DNA from: Larkinella sp. C7
GTDB lineage: Bacteria; Bacteroidota; Bacteroidia; Cytophagales; Spirosomataceae
DNA length: 64,000 nt
NCBI RefSeq assembly: GCF_006149005.1
Contig: NZ_VBSL01000001.1
Span: 248,001-312,000 of the forward strand
Direction of reading: 5' to 3'
Shown: piece by piece, positions 25,136-33,408 of the stretch
Layout: each line of letters starts with the position of its first letter
How positions within the stretch are numbered: position 1 is the stretch's first letter
Translations under genes and position numbers: made by a program
Notes under the pieces: generated by a model
Told to the model about the DNA's origin: nothing
The model's database searches: none
What the model saw: the letters and a program-made list of their open reading frames with translations, nothing else

Positions 25136-25138
25136 ATT

Positions 25139-25837
25139 TTGTTTCGCTTCAAACAATTCACCATTCACCAGAACCGGACGGCCATGAAAGTTTGCACGGA
25201 TTCGTGCGTGCTGGGGGCGTATGCAGAACTGGGAACCGGAGGGCGGTTGCTGGACATCGGAACGGGTACGGGTTTGCTGGCACTCATGGCGGCTCAACGG
25301 AATCCCACGGCCCGGATCGATGCGGTGGAAATAGACCCGGCAGCTTTCGGACAAGCGGTTGAAAATGTAAACGCCAGCGCCTTTTCGGACCGGGTTCGGG
25401 TAGTTCAGAGCCGGATTCAAACGTTTTCGTCCGAGCCGTATGACCGCATTTTGTGCAATCCGCCTTTTTATACCAACCATCTGCGATCGCCCGACCAGGC
25501 CGTCAACCGGGCGTTGCACAACGACGAACTACCGTTTGAAGAGTTGCTGGCCAGCGTCGTCCGTCTGTTGAAACCGGAGGGCCAATTCTGGGTTTTGCTG
25601 CCCCCTTCCGAAATGCAACGACTGGTCTTGATTGCCGAAAAAGCCGGTTTGCATCCATATCAACAGCTCGAAGTTCGGCACAATGACCCCAAACCGGTTT
25701 TTAGAACCATCGCCGGTTTCGTTTTCGACCGGTTTAGCACTCCGAAAACCGAACAATTATCCATTTTCAACCCGGACGGGAAGATCTATACGGAATCATT
25801 CCGTCAGTTATTACAACCTTTTTATCTGAATTTCTAA
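25139..25837 (+). CDS. trmN6: tRNA1(Val) A37 N6-methyltransferase (TrmN6/YfiC)
   Basis: The 232-residue protein opens with FRFKQFTIHQNRTAMKVCTDS, the characteristic N-terminus of the TrmN6 family. It has the AdoMet-binding motif LDIGTGTGLLAL (GTGTG at 41-45) and the catalytic NPPFY (107-111) of N6-adenine methyltransferases. It methylates A37 of tRNA(Val) in E. coli. No ATG is available: an in-frame stop lies in the upstream repeat and the first suitable start is TTG at 25139, so a repeat seems to have replaced the original leader. Confidence 0.88.
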   Translation: MFRFKQFTIHQNRTAMKVCTDSCVLGAYAELGTGGRLLDIGTGTGLLALMAAQRNPTARIDAVEIDPAAFGQAVENVNASAFSDRVRVVQSRIQTFSSEPYDRILCNPPFYTNHLRSPDQAVNRALHNDELPFEELLASVVRLLKPEGQFWVLLPPSEMQRLVLIAEKAGLHPYQQLEVRHNDPKPVFRTIAGFVFDRFSTPKTEQLSIFNPDGKIYTESFRQLLQPFYLNF

Positions 25838-25943
25838 AATCCTTACGACCTTTGGAGAACTGATCCTGAACACCGGACCTTGCGAAGTTGCGGAAACGTT
25901 CCCCGCCTGCGCTTCATTTCGGCCGTGTTTAGCCTGTATTTTT

Positions 25944-26912
25944 ATGACTGATAAACGCCAACTTTCCATCGTTATCCCGCTTTACAACGAAGAAGAGTCG
26001 TTGCCCGAACTGCACGACTGGATTGTACGGGTGATGACGGAGCAGGGGTATACGTACGAAATTCTGTTTGTCGATGACGGCAGCACCGACCGTTCGTGGG
26101 AGGTCATCGCCCGGCTTGCCGAACGGAACCCGCAGGTGCGGGGCATCCGGTTTACGCGGAATTACGGCAAAACGGCCGCCCTCCAGACCGGTTTTCAGGC
26201 AACCAACGGACAGGTTGTCATTACGCTGGATGCAGATTTGCAGGACAGCCCTGACGAAATCCCGGAATTGTACCGCATGATTACCGTCGATGGCTACGAC
26301 CTGGTGTCGGGCTGGAAACAGAAACGCTACGACCCGCTGACCAAAACCATCCCGACGAAGTTCTTTAATGCCGTATCCCGCTGGGTGTCGGGCGTTCACC
26401 TGCATGATTTCAACTCCGGCATCAAAGCCTACCGCCAGGCGGTGGTGAAGTCGATGAACCTGTACGGCGAAATGCACCGAAATCTGCCAATTGTGGCCAA
26501 ATGGAACGGTTTTCACAAGATTGGCGAAAAGGTAGTGCAGCATCAGGCACGCAAATACGGAACGACAAAATTCGGGCTCAACCGGTTCATCAACGGTTTT
26601 CTGGACTTGCTCGTCATCGCCTTTGTGCATAAATTCAGCCGCCGGCCGATGCACCTGTTCGGCAGTTTCGGAACCCTGTCCTTTTTTATCGGGACCATCA
26701 TTACGATTTACCTCATCAGCGAAAAGTTATATAACATTGCCAATCGCCTGAAGTACCGCAATGTAACCGACAATCCGCTGTTTTTTCTGGCCTTAGTGGC
26801 AATTATCCTCGGCGTTCAGTTATTTTTGGCCGGTTTTTTGGGGGAAATGCTGGTACGGCAATCGACCAACAAAACCGGCGATTATTTAATCGCCGATCAG
26901 GTTGGTGGCTGA
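25944..26912 (+). CDS. Family 2 glycosyltransferase, membrane-bound (GtrB/DPM-like)
   Basis: The 322-residue protein has a GT-A domain starting LSIVIPLYNEEESLPEL, with the nucleotide-sugar motif FVDDGSTD (DDGS near 46) and the DADLQD segment near residue 97 that provides the metal-binding Asp residues. Two C-terminal membrane helices (about 240-265 and 277-300) anchor it. Proteins of this type make polyprenyl-phosphate-linked glucose, mannose or aminoarabinose donors for later GT-C enzymes. The sugar is unknown. No O-antigen or lipid A genes lie next to it. Confidence 0.87.
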   Translation: MTDKRQLSIVIPLYNEEESLPELHDWIVRVMTEQGYTYEILFVDDGSTDRSWEVIARLAERNPQVRGIRFTRNYGKTAALQTGFQATNGQVVITLDADLQDSPDEIPELYRMITVDGYDLVSGWKQKRYDPLTKTIPTKFFNAVSRWVSGVHLHDFNSGIKAYRQAVVKSMNLYGEMHRNLPIVAKWNGFHKIGEKVVQHQARKYGTTKFGLNRFINGFLDLLVIAFVHKFSRRPMHLFGSFGTLSFFIGTIITIYLISEKLYNIANRLKYRNVTDNPLFFLALVAIILGVQLFLAGFLGEMLVRQSTNKTGDYLIADQVGG

Positions 26913-26927
26913 CAAGCTAACCATCCT

Positions 26928-26977
26928 TACCAACCATTTACAACCATAAAGCCATCCTCAACCATACCAACCATTTA
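26928..26977. repeat. 13-bp direct repeat before ppa
   Basis: TACCAACCATTTA occurs at 26928-26940 and 26965-26977, amid further CAACCAT units. It lies in the 105-bp gap between the glycosyltransferase gene and ppa, possibly as leader sequence or operator. Confidence 0.4.
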
Positions 26978-27017
26978 AAACCAACCAACCGCATTTAGTT
27001 ACTCGACTATAAAAAAG

Positions 27018-27638
27018 ATGAACAATCAATTTAAAGCACATCCCTGGCATGGGATTCCAATCGGTGAAAACGCTCCGGAACAAGTGACGGCTTTCATTGA
27101 AATTGTACCAACCGACACGGTGAAGTATGAAGTTGACAAAGAAACGGGTTATCTGAAAATCGACCGCCCGCAGAAATACTCCAACATCGTTCCGGCGCTC
27201 TACGGATTCATTCCGATGACGTATTGCGACGAGCAGGTGGCCTCTCTGGCCCGCGAACGCTCCGGTCGTGAAATTGAAAAAGGCGATGGTGACCCGATCG
27301 ACATCTGCGTGCTGAGCGAACACGCCATTACCCACGGAAACATCATTCTGCAAGCCATACCCATCGGCGGTTTTCGCTTGCTCGACAAAGGTGAAGCCGA
27401 CGACAAAATCATCGCAATCCTGAAAGGCGACGGGATGTATAAAGGCTACGAAGACCTGCACCAACTTCCCGACAGCGTGGTGCAACGCCTGAAACACTAC
27501 TTCCTGACGTACAAAAACTTACCCGGCGAACCGATGACGTGCGAAATCGTCAATGTCTACGGTCGGCAGGAAGCCCACGAAGTCATTCGCCGGTCGATTG
27601 AAGACTACTGGCTGCTGATTCGCAACCAGGCGAAATAA
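27018..27638 (+). CDS. ppa: Inorganic pyrophosphatase
   Basis: The 206-residue family I soluble pyrophosphatase splits pyrophosphate to two phosphates and so drives biosynthetic reactions. The signature GDGDPIDICV holds the metal ligands Asp90, Asp92 and Asp95. FIEIVPTDTVKYEVDKETG is the usual N-terminal substrate region and KGYEDL the later Lys/Tyr segment. The length fits the slightly longer Bacteroidota and eukaryotic-like form. A hairpin with a T-tract follows about 110 bp downstream. Confidence 0.94.
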   Translation: MNNQFKAHPWHGIPIGENAPEQVTAFIEIVPTDTVKYEVDKETGYLKIDRPQKYSNIVPALYGFIPMTYCDEQVASLARERSGREIEKGDGDPIDICVLSEHAITHGNIILQAIPIGGFRLLDKGEADDKIIAILKGDGMYKGYEDLHQLPDSVVQRLKHYFLTYKNLPGEPMTCEIVNVYGRQEAHEVIRRSIEDYWLLIRNQAK

Positions 27639-27748
27639 CCGGAACGAATGAACGGAAACGGAAAAAAAGCGGACTGGCTGACGGGCGGCTTTCCTCCCTT
27701 CCGTTCTGTTTTCCACTCTTCCTCAAATTGTCACATTCAACATAAAGT

Positions 27749-27781
27749 AAGGAGATGGGGAGCCGTCTCCTTTTTATTTTT
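27749..27781 (+). terminator. Probable terminator downstream of ppa
   Basis: AAGGAGA (27749-27755) pairs with TCTCCTT (27766-27772) around a 10-base loop and is followed by a T-rich run to 27781. The rest of the 313-bp gap between ppa and sppA shows no gene or strong motif. Confidence 0.6.
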
Positions 27782-27951
27782 GTTATGAGGTCGGTGTGAA
27801 TTTCAATCCGTTTCATGTACCTTATCGCTTTAGGTGTAAATACATGAAATGGTACCCTTGGAAGTGAATTACGACGGACCGTCGCAAGTCTCACATCGCT
27901 TGTCTTTTTTCTCGTTTCTAATTCACAAATCGTCAGTCGTCAACCCAAAAC

Positions 27952-29715
27952 ATGCGTCAGTTTTTTAAATACGTTTTTGCAACCATCGTCGGTATACTGC
28001 TTTTCACCTTCGTGGCCTTCCTGCTGGTACTGGCAATCGGGTCTGCTTTTTCGGCGGCATCCGGCGATGAAGTATCGGTAAAGGAAAATTCCGTTTTGAA
28101 GCTCAACCTGAATAGCCCGATTCGTGAAATCGGCGTTGAAAACCCATTCGGCGGTTTTGGTCCCTTCAATTCTTCCGGCGATGTCATCGGCCTGATCGAC
28201 CTGAAACAAGCACTGGCCAACGCCAAACTGGATCCGAACATCAAAGGCGTTTATGTCCAGACCGAATACCCGCAAACCGGTTGGGCATCGCTCGAAGAAA
28301 TCCGGAACGCCCTCATCGACTTTAAAAAATCGAAGAAGTTCGTCGTGGCCTACGGCGAGGTGATGACCGAAAAAGGGTATTACATCGCATCCGTAGCCGA
28401 CAATATTTACCTGAATCCGGCTGGTGCCCTGGAATGGAACGGCCTGGATGCCGAATACACGTTTTTCAAAGGAACCTTCGATAAGTTGGGCATCAAACCC
28501 GAAATTTTCCGGGTCGGCGAATTCAAAAGTGCCGTTGAGCCCTTCATTCGGGAAGACATGAGCGAAGCCAACAAAGCACAAACCACGTCCTTCCTGAATT
28601 CTCTCAACAACCATTTTCTGGCAAATATCGCCCAAAGCCGGGGTTTGCAGGTTCCGGAGTTGAAGAAACTGGCCGACGACCTGTCCATCCAAACCGCCGG
28701 AGATGCCCTGAGAGCCAAACTGGTGACGAAAGTGGCGTATTATGACGAAGTGGAGACCGACATTCGCAAGTCCCTGAAAGTGGATGAGAAGAAGAAAATC
28801 GACTTCGTTTCGCTGGGGAAATACGAAAATGCCAAGAAATACGTCGAAGAAGGAAACATCAAAAACCGCATTGCCGTCATTGTAACCGATGGTGAAATTG
28901 TGTCCGGCAAAGACGACGAAAACATCGCTTCCGATCGCGTTGCCGAACAAATCCGGAAAGCGCGGCTGGACGAAAAAGTGAAAGCCATCGTCATTCGGGT
29001 CAACTCACCGGGGGGCAGTGCGCTGGCGTCGGATGTGATGTGGCGCGAAATTGTGCTGGCCAACAAAGCCAAACCGGTAATTGCATCGATGTCCGATTAT
29101 GCGGCTTCGGGCGGCTATTACCTGGCGATGGGCGCCCGCCAGATTGTGGCCGAACCCAATACGATTACAGGCTCCATCGGCATTTTCGGGATGCTGTTCA
29201 ATACGGAAGGTTTTTTTAAGGATAAATTGGGCATCACCTACGACCGGGTGGTGACCAATACGCACTCCGATTTTCCTTCTTTCACCCGCGAAATGACGCC
29301 TTTTGAAAAGAATGTGCTGCAACAAAGCGTCAACCGGGGCTACGAAATTTTCACCAGCAAAGCCGCTCAGGGCCGCAAGCTGTCGGTCGACAGCCTGAAA
29401 GCCCTGGCGTCGGGCCGGGTTTGGTCGGGCGTTCAGGCGAAAGCCAACGGGCTCGTCGACGAACTGGGCGGGCTGGACAGAGCCATTCAACTGGCCGCCA
29501 AAGCCGCTAAACTGGAAGCGGGTGACTACCGCGTCCGGTATACCCCGGAGAAGAAGAACGCGATTGAAGAACTGGTAAAATCCTTTACCGGCAGCGACGA
29601 GGAAAGCATGAAGGCCACCCTCGGCGACCTGGCTCCGTATGTTAAATACCTCAAGACGCTGAAACGGATGGAAGGAATTCAGGCCCGTCTGCCGTTTGGA
29701 CTGGACGTTAAATAA
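27952..29715 (+). CDS. sppA: Signal peptide peptidase SppA, 67K type
   Basis: The 587-residue protein is the long form of SppA with two Clp-like domains. An N-terminal membrane anchor spans about residues 8-34. The catalytic lysine is Lys192 in GEFKSAVEPF and the catalytic serine Ser386 in DYAASGGYY, with the oxyanion segment RVNSPGGSALAS at 349-360. SppA degrades leftover signal peptides and other membrane-embedded peptides at the periplasmic face. The ATG at 27952 is the only start that keeps the anchor. Two strong hairpins follow, the second being a terminator. Confidence 0.93.
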   Translation: MRQFFKYVFATIVGILLFTFVAFLLVLAIGSAFSAASGDEVSVKENSVLKLNLNSPIREIGVENPFGGFGPFNSSGDVIGLIDLKQALANAKLDPNIKGVYVQTEYPQTGWASLEEIRNALIDFKKSKKFVVAYGEVMTEKGYYIASVADNIYLNPAGALEWNGLDAEYTFFKGTFDKLGIKPEIFRVGEFKSAVEPFIREDMSEANKAQTTSFLNSLNNHFLANIAQSRGLQVPELKKLADDLSIQTAGDALRAKLVTKVAYYDEVETDIRKSLKVDEKKKIDFVSLGKYENAKKYVEEGNIKNRIAVIVTDGEIVSGKDDENIASDRVAEQIRKARLDEKVKAIVIRVNSPGGSALASDVMWREIVLANKAKPVIASMSDYAASGGYYLAMGARQIVAEPNTITGSIGIFGMLFNTEGFFKDKLGITYDRVVTNTHSDFPSFTREMTPFEKNVLQQSVNRGYEIFTSKAAQGRKLSVDSLKALASGRVWSGVQAKANGLVDELGGLDRAIQLAAKAAKLEAGDYRVRYTPEKKNAIEELVKSFTGSDEESMKATLGDLAPYVKYLKTLKRMEGIQARLPFGLDVK

Positions 29716-29720
29716 CGATT

Positions 29721-29761
29721 ACGTAGACCTGTCAGCTTTTTAAAAGCTGACAGGTCTACGT
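29721..29761. repeat. 41-bp near-perfect palindrome after sppA (REP-like)
   Basis: Two 20-base arms (29721-29740 and 29742-29761) are exact complements around one central base. The core CTGTCAGC/GCTGACAG is shared with the repeat pair at 5589-5710, so it appears to be another member of that family. Confidence 0.8.
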
Positions 29762-29777
29762 CGAAAACCGTCAAGAC

Positions 29778-29815
29778 AAGACCTGCCAGGTTGTTAAAAC
29801 CTGGCAGGTCTTTTT
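29778..29815 (+). terminator. Rho-independent terminator of sppA
   Basis: AAGACCTGCCAGGTT (29778-29792) pairs perfectly with the complement at 29798-29812, around a five-base loop, and is followed by a run of T. Its GACCTG stem resembles the palindrome just upstream. Confidence 0.85.
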
Positions 29816-29871
29816 GATTGCAAACACCTGCACCGTCTTTTTTGTATCTTACAAACGCATTGCTGTAGCCT

Positions 29872-31059
29872 ATGAAGACACTGCCGGTTCACCTCGATTT
29901 ATTTGCTCTGATTATTCTGCTGGGAGTGGCCCAGGGAATTTTCCTCGGCATCTTTTTCCTGACGGGCGAACGGGGGCGGGTGGTTTCAAACCGGTGCATC
30001 GGCTGGTTTATGCTGGGTCTGTCGGCCATCATTGCCGAAATTTTCCTGTGCTACACCAATTACATGTTCCAGATTCTGTGGCTGATCGACTTTTCAGAAC
30101 CGGTCAATTTTACGCTCGGCCCGCTGTATTTTTTCTTTGTTTTCGCCCGGCTCCACCAACGGCTGCCGAAGCGCTGGTTCTGGCACCTGCTGCCCGCCTT
30201 CATCTGGACCATCAACTCCATCACCTGGTTCTACCAGCCCATCGAATTTAAATACAACTCTTACCTCCATGCGTATCACCCCGAACTAGCGTATATAGAC
30301 AGCGACGAATACCTGCCGGAAGATTTCACGAACCTGCGCGATTACGTCAGTGAAATGACCATGCTAAGTTGCGCGATCTATGCCTTCTTCTCCTTCCTCG
30401 ATATTCGCAAAGCGTTTCGACTGCGGGGGCTTTCGTTGTTTCAACCAGCACCCAGCCAATTGGCTCCACTCCGAAACCTGATTCTCCTGAATTTGTCTTT
30501 TCCCATTCTGGCGTTTTTTATCAAACCCCAATTCTACGAGGATCTGGGCGACTATATCCTGGCCTGTTACCTTACCCTGCTTATTTATACCACCAGTTTT
30601 CTGGTGATGCGCGGGTCCAATTTCTTCGTTGAAGAACCCGATCCGGAACCCGAAGCCCCAGCACCCCGCAAAAAATACGAGAAATCGGCGCTGTCGGAAG
30701 AAGTGGAAGAAGCGGTTCTGCAAAAACTGACGCGATTGATGGCGGACGAAAAACCGTACCTCCAAAGCGACCTTTCCCTGACCAAACTGGCTCAGCAACT
30801 CGGCACCTCGTCTCACCACCTTTCCCAACTGCTCAACGACCGGCGGGAGCAAAGTTTCTTCGATCTGCTGGCGACCTACCGGGTGCGCGAAGCGCAACAA
30901 TTGTTACAGGATTCCGGTACTGCTAACCTGAAAATCGATGAGATTGCCGAGCGCGTGGGCTATAATTCCACCTCGGCTTTTCACACGGCGTTTAAGCGGC
31001 TGACGGGGCAGACACCGGCACAATTTCGGGCCACGGCGACTTCGTCCCGGTCGGCATGA
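29872..31059 (+). CDS. AraC-family regulator with N-terminal membrane domain
   Basis: The first 240 residues contain about seven hydrophobic segments, a 7TM-type sensor typical of membrane-bound AraC regulators in Bacteroidota. A proline-rich, charged linker (EEPDPEPEAPAPRKK) leads to the DNA-binding domain of about 100 residues. Both helix-turn-helix units are visible: LSLTKLAQQLGTSSHHLSQLLN and LKIDEIAERVGYNSTSAFHTAFKRLTG. It probably senses a signal at the membrane and controls nearby genes; the PQQ-type dehydrogenase just downstream is the obvious candidate target, but this is only positional. Confidence 0.88.
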   Translation: MKTLPVHLDLFALIILLGVAQGIFLGIFFLTGERGRVVSNRCIGWFMLGLSAIIAEIFLCYTNYMFQILWLIDFSEPVNFTLGPLYFFFVFARLHQRLPKRWFWHLLPAFIWTINSITWFYQPIEFKYNSYLHAYHPELAYIDSDEYLPEDFTNLRDYVSEMTMLSCAIYAFFSFLDIRKAFRLRGLSLFQPAPSQLAPLRNLILLNLSFPILAFFIKPQFYEDLGDYILACYLTLLIYTTSFLVMRGSNFFVEEPDPEPEAPAPRKKYEKSALSEEVEEAVLQKLTRLMADEKPYLQSDLSLTKLAQQLGTSSHHLSQLLNDRREQSFFDLLATYRVREAQQLLQDSGTANLKIDEIAERVGYNSTSAFHTAFKRLTGQTPAQFRATATSSRSA

Positions 31060-31207
31060 ACTTCTTGACGATCGGAAAATGGCGGTTGAGCACCCGTAGA
31101 CGGCCATCTTTGTCCCAGCCAGGCAGCCACCGCATTTTCCGAGCAGTGCGCTGACATTGGCTTTATTCATTCAGATAAAACCGCCTATTTCGGAAGAAAC
31201 CATCCCC

Positions 31208-33142
31208 ATGAACTACCTCCTTTCAACGCTTCTCTTTCTTTACGCAGCCCTTCCCGCCATTGGGCAACCGCAAACCAGCGGCTCGGTCGAATGGCCCGCT
31301 TACGGCAACGATCCGGGCGGCATGCGGTTTTCCCCCCTGAAACAAATCAATACGGGCAACGTCAAACAGTTGACCGTGGCCTGGACGTTCCGAACGGGGG
31401 AACTGGAACAATACAAAGGCACGAGTGCCGACGAAAAAGCGGCTTTTGAAGCGACGCCGTTGATGGTCGACGGAACCCTTTTTTTCAGCACGCCTTCGTC
31501 GCGGGTTTTTGCCATCGATGCTGCCACCGGGCAGCAAAAATGGTCGTACGATCCGGAGGTCTATTTGCGGCAGGATCTCTCCGAAATCACCTCACGGGGC
31601 GTTTCGGTCTGGCCCGCATCCAACGATAAAACCGCTTCCGGTGCCGCCAAACGGATTTTGATCCCCACACTGGACGGTCGGCTCATTGCGCTGGATGCCC
31701 AAACCGGCAAGCCGGTTTCTTCATTCGGAAAAGACGGAACCGTTGATCTGCGGCAGGGCGTCGGCAACATCAGCGTCACCTCGCCCCCCGCCGTTATCGG
31801 CAACACCATCGTCGTCGGGTCGTCGATGGGCGACAACCAGCGGTTCAACTACGAACGGGGCGTCGTTCGGGCCTACGATGCGGTCACCGGAAAATTACGC
31901 TGGAGCTGGGACCCCATTCCGCGTTCCAAAACCGATCCCGGTTTCGACACCTGGAAAGGCCCCAATGCCACCCAAACCGGGGCCGCCAATGCCTGGTCGG
32001 TCATCTCGGCGGATGCCGAACGGGATCTGGTCTTCATTCCCACCACTTCGCCCAGCCCGGATTATTACGGCGGAGAGCGATTGGGCAAAAACGCCAACGC
32101 CAGTTCCATCGTCGCGATTCGCGCTTCCACCGGAAAAGTGGTGTGGAGTTTCCAGACGGTTCACCACGATATCTGGGATTATGACAATGCGGCCCAGCCA
32201 TTGCTGTTTTCGTATAACCAGAACGGAAAACCGGTGCCGGCGGTGGCCGTCGGCACGAAGATGGGACACGTTTTTATCCTGCACCGCGAAACCGGCCTTC
32301 CGCTACTGCCCGTTGAGGAACGGCGCGTTCCGGCGTCCGATCTAGCGGGAGAAGAAGCGTATCCCACCCAGCCTTTTCCGGCGACGCTTCCCCTGCTGGG
32401 GTTGCAAAAACCGGAAGCCTGGGGCCTGACACCTGACGCGAAAGCGGCCGCCCAACGCCGGATTGCCGCCCTGCGTTACGAAGGTCCTTTTACGCCCCCT
32501 TCGCTCAAAGGCACACTCGTTGCACCGGGCAATGTGGGCGGGATCAACTGGAGCGGGATGTGTTATGATCCCGAATCCGGTTTGCTGATCACCAATGTCA
32601 ACCGACTGGCCGCGTCTATCACCTTGATTCCGAGAGCCCAGTTGGCACAATCGGTCAAAAACGACCAGGAGTTGATGCGGGCAGAAACCGGTATGCAGTC
32701 CGGCACACCCTACGTGATGAAACGCAGCTATCTGTTTGCTAAAACGGAAACGGGCTTAACGATGCAAACCGCTCCACCCTGGGGAACCTTAGCGGCTATT
32801 AATCTCAAAAAAGGCACATTGGAATGGGAAGTACCACTGGGGTTCATGCTCGATCCGCGTCAGTTTCCCGAAGCGAAACAATGGGGTTCGATCAACTTTG
32901 GCGGGGCCATTGCGACGGCTGGCGGTCTGGTTTTCGTAGCGGCTTCAATAGACGGCCATTTTCGGGCGTTTAAAACCAGCGACGGCAGCCTGCAATGGGA
33001 GGTTCCGCTGCCCGCCGGTGGACAGGCCACGCCGATGACGTACCAGATCAATGGAAAGCAATACGTGGTCATTGCCGCCGGAGGCCACGGCAAGCTGGGA
33101 ACGAAACTGGGGGACTATGTGGTGGCCTATCAGTTGCCGTAA
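31208..33142 (+). CDS. PQQ-dependent dehydrogenase, secreted
   Basis: The ATG at 31208 gives a 644-residue protein with a signal peptide (MNYLLSTLLFLYAALPAIGQ). The body is an eight-bladed quinoprotein propeller; visible parts include WPAYGNDPGGMRFSPL, the FAIDAATGQQKW-type blade motifs and VWSFQTVHHDIWDYDNAAQP. It resembles membrane-type glucose/quinate dehydrogenases and has no haem c motif. Such enzymes oxidise sugars or alcohols in the periplasm using pyrroloquinoline quinone. No PQQ synthesis gene is in the window. The substrate is not predictable. Confidence 0.88.
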   Translation: MNYLLSTLLFLYAALPAIGQPQTSGSVEWPAYGNDPGGMRFSPLKQINTGNVKQLTVAWTFRTGELEQYKGTSADEKAAFEATPLMVDGTLFFSTPSSRVFAIDAATGQQKWSYDPEVYLRQDLSEITSRGVSVWPASNDKTASGAAKRILIPTLDGRLIALDAQTGKPVSSFGKDGTVDLRQGVGNISVTSPPAVIGNTIVVGSSMGDNQRFNYERGVVRAYDAVTGKLRWSWDPIPRSKTDPGFDTWKGPNATQTGAANAWSVISADAERDLVFIPTTSPSPDYYGGERLGKNANASSIVAIRASTGKVVWSFQTVHHDIWDYDNAAQPLLFSYNQNGKPVPAVAVGTKMGHVFILHRETGLPLLPVEERRVPASDLAGEEAYPTQPFPATLPLLGLQKPEAWGLTPDAKAAAQRRIAALRYEGPFTPPSLKGTLVAPGNVGGINWSGMCYDPESGLLITNVNRLAASITLIPRAQLAQSVKNDQELMRAETGMQSGTPYVMKRSYLFAKTETGLTMQTAPPWGTLAAINLKKGTLEWEVPLGFMLDPRQFPEAKQWGSINFGGAIATAGGLVFVAASIDGHFRAFKTSDGSLQWEVPLPAGGQATPMTYQINGKQYVVIAAGGHGKLGTKLGDYVVAYQLP

Positions 33143-33309
33143 AGAATGTCGCCCTCGTTTTTCGACCCAAACTTTTTTTCATTGCAACGCAACCATTTTC
33201 GCCCCTGACTCGTATATCCGGCACAGAAGCCTTTGGCTCGACCTACCAATGATAACGAAGCGCCAGGGGAACCGCTGATGTTACCGGCTCGCGTCATGAG
33301 GTTCTGACT

Positions 33310-33360
33310 GAACACGCCCGGTCCTTCCGAATCGCTCGGAATGGCCGGGTGTTCTGTTTT
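33310..33360 (+). terminator. Probable terminator after the PQQ dehydrogenase gene
   Basis: A long interrupted stem (GAACAC and CCCGG pairing with CCGGG and GTTC, plus inner TTCCGA/TCGGAA) spans 33310-33354 and is followed by a T-run. It ends transcripts about 50 bp before the S9 peptidase gene. Confidence 0.7.
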
Positions 33361-33408
33361 TTCGTATTTTCGTAAAAATTCCCGCTGCTATTTCCAATCT
33401 TTTCCCTG

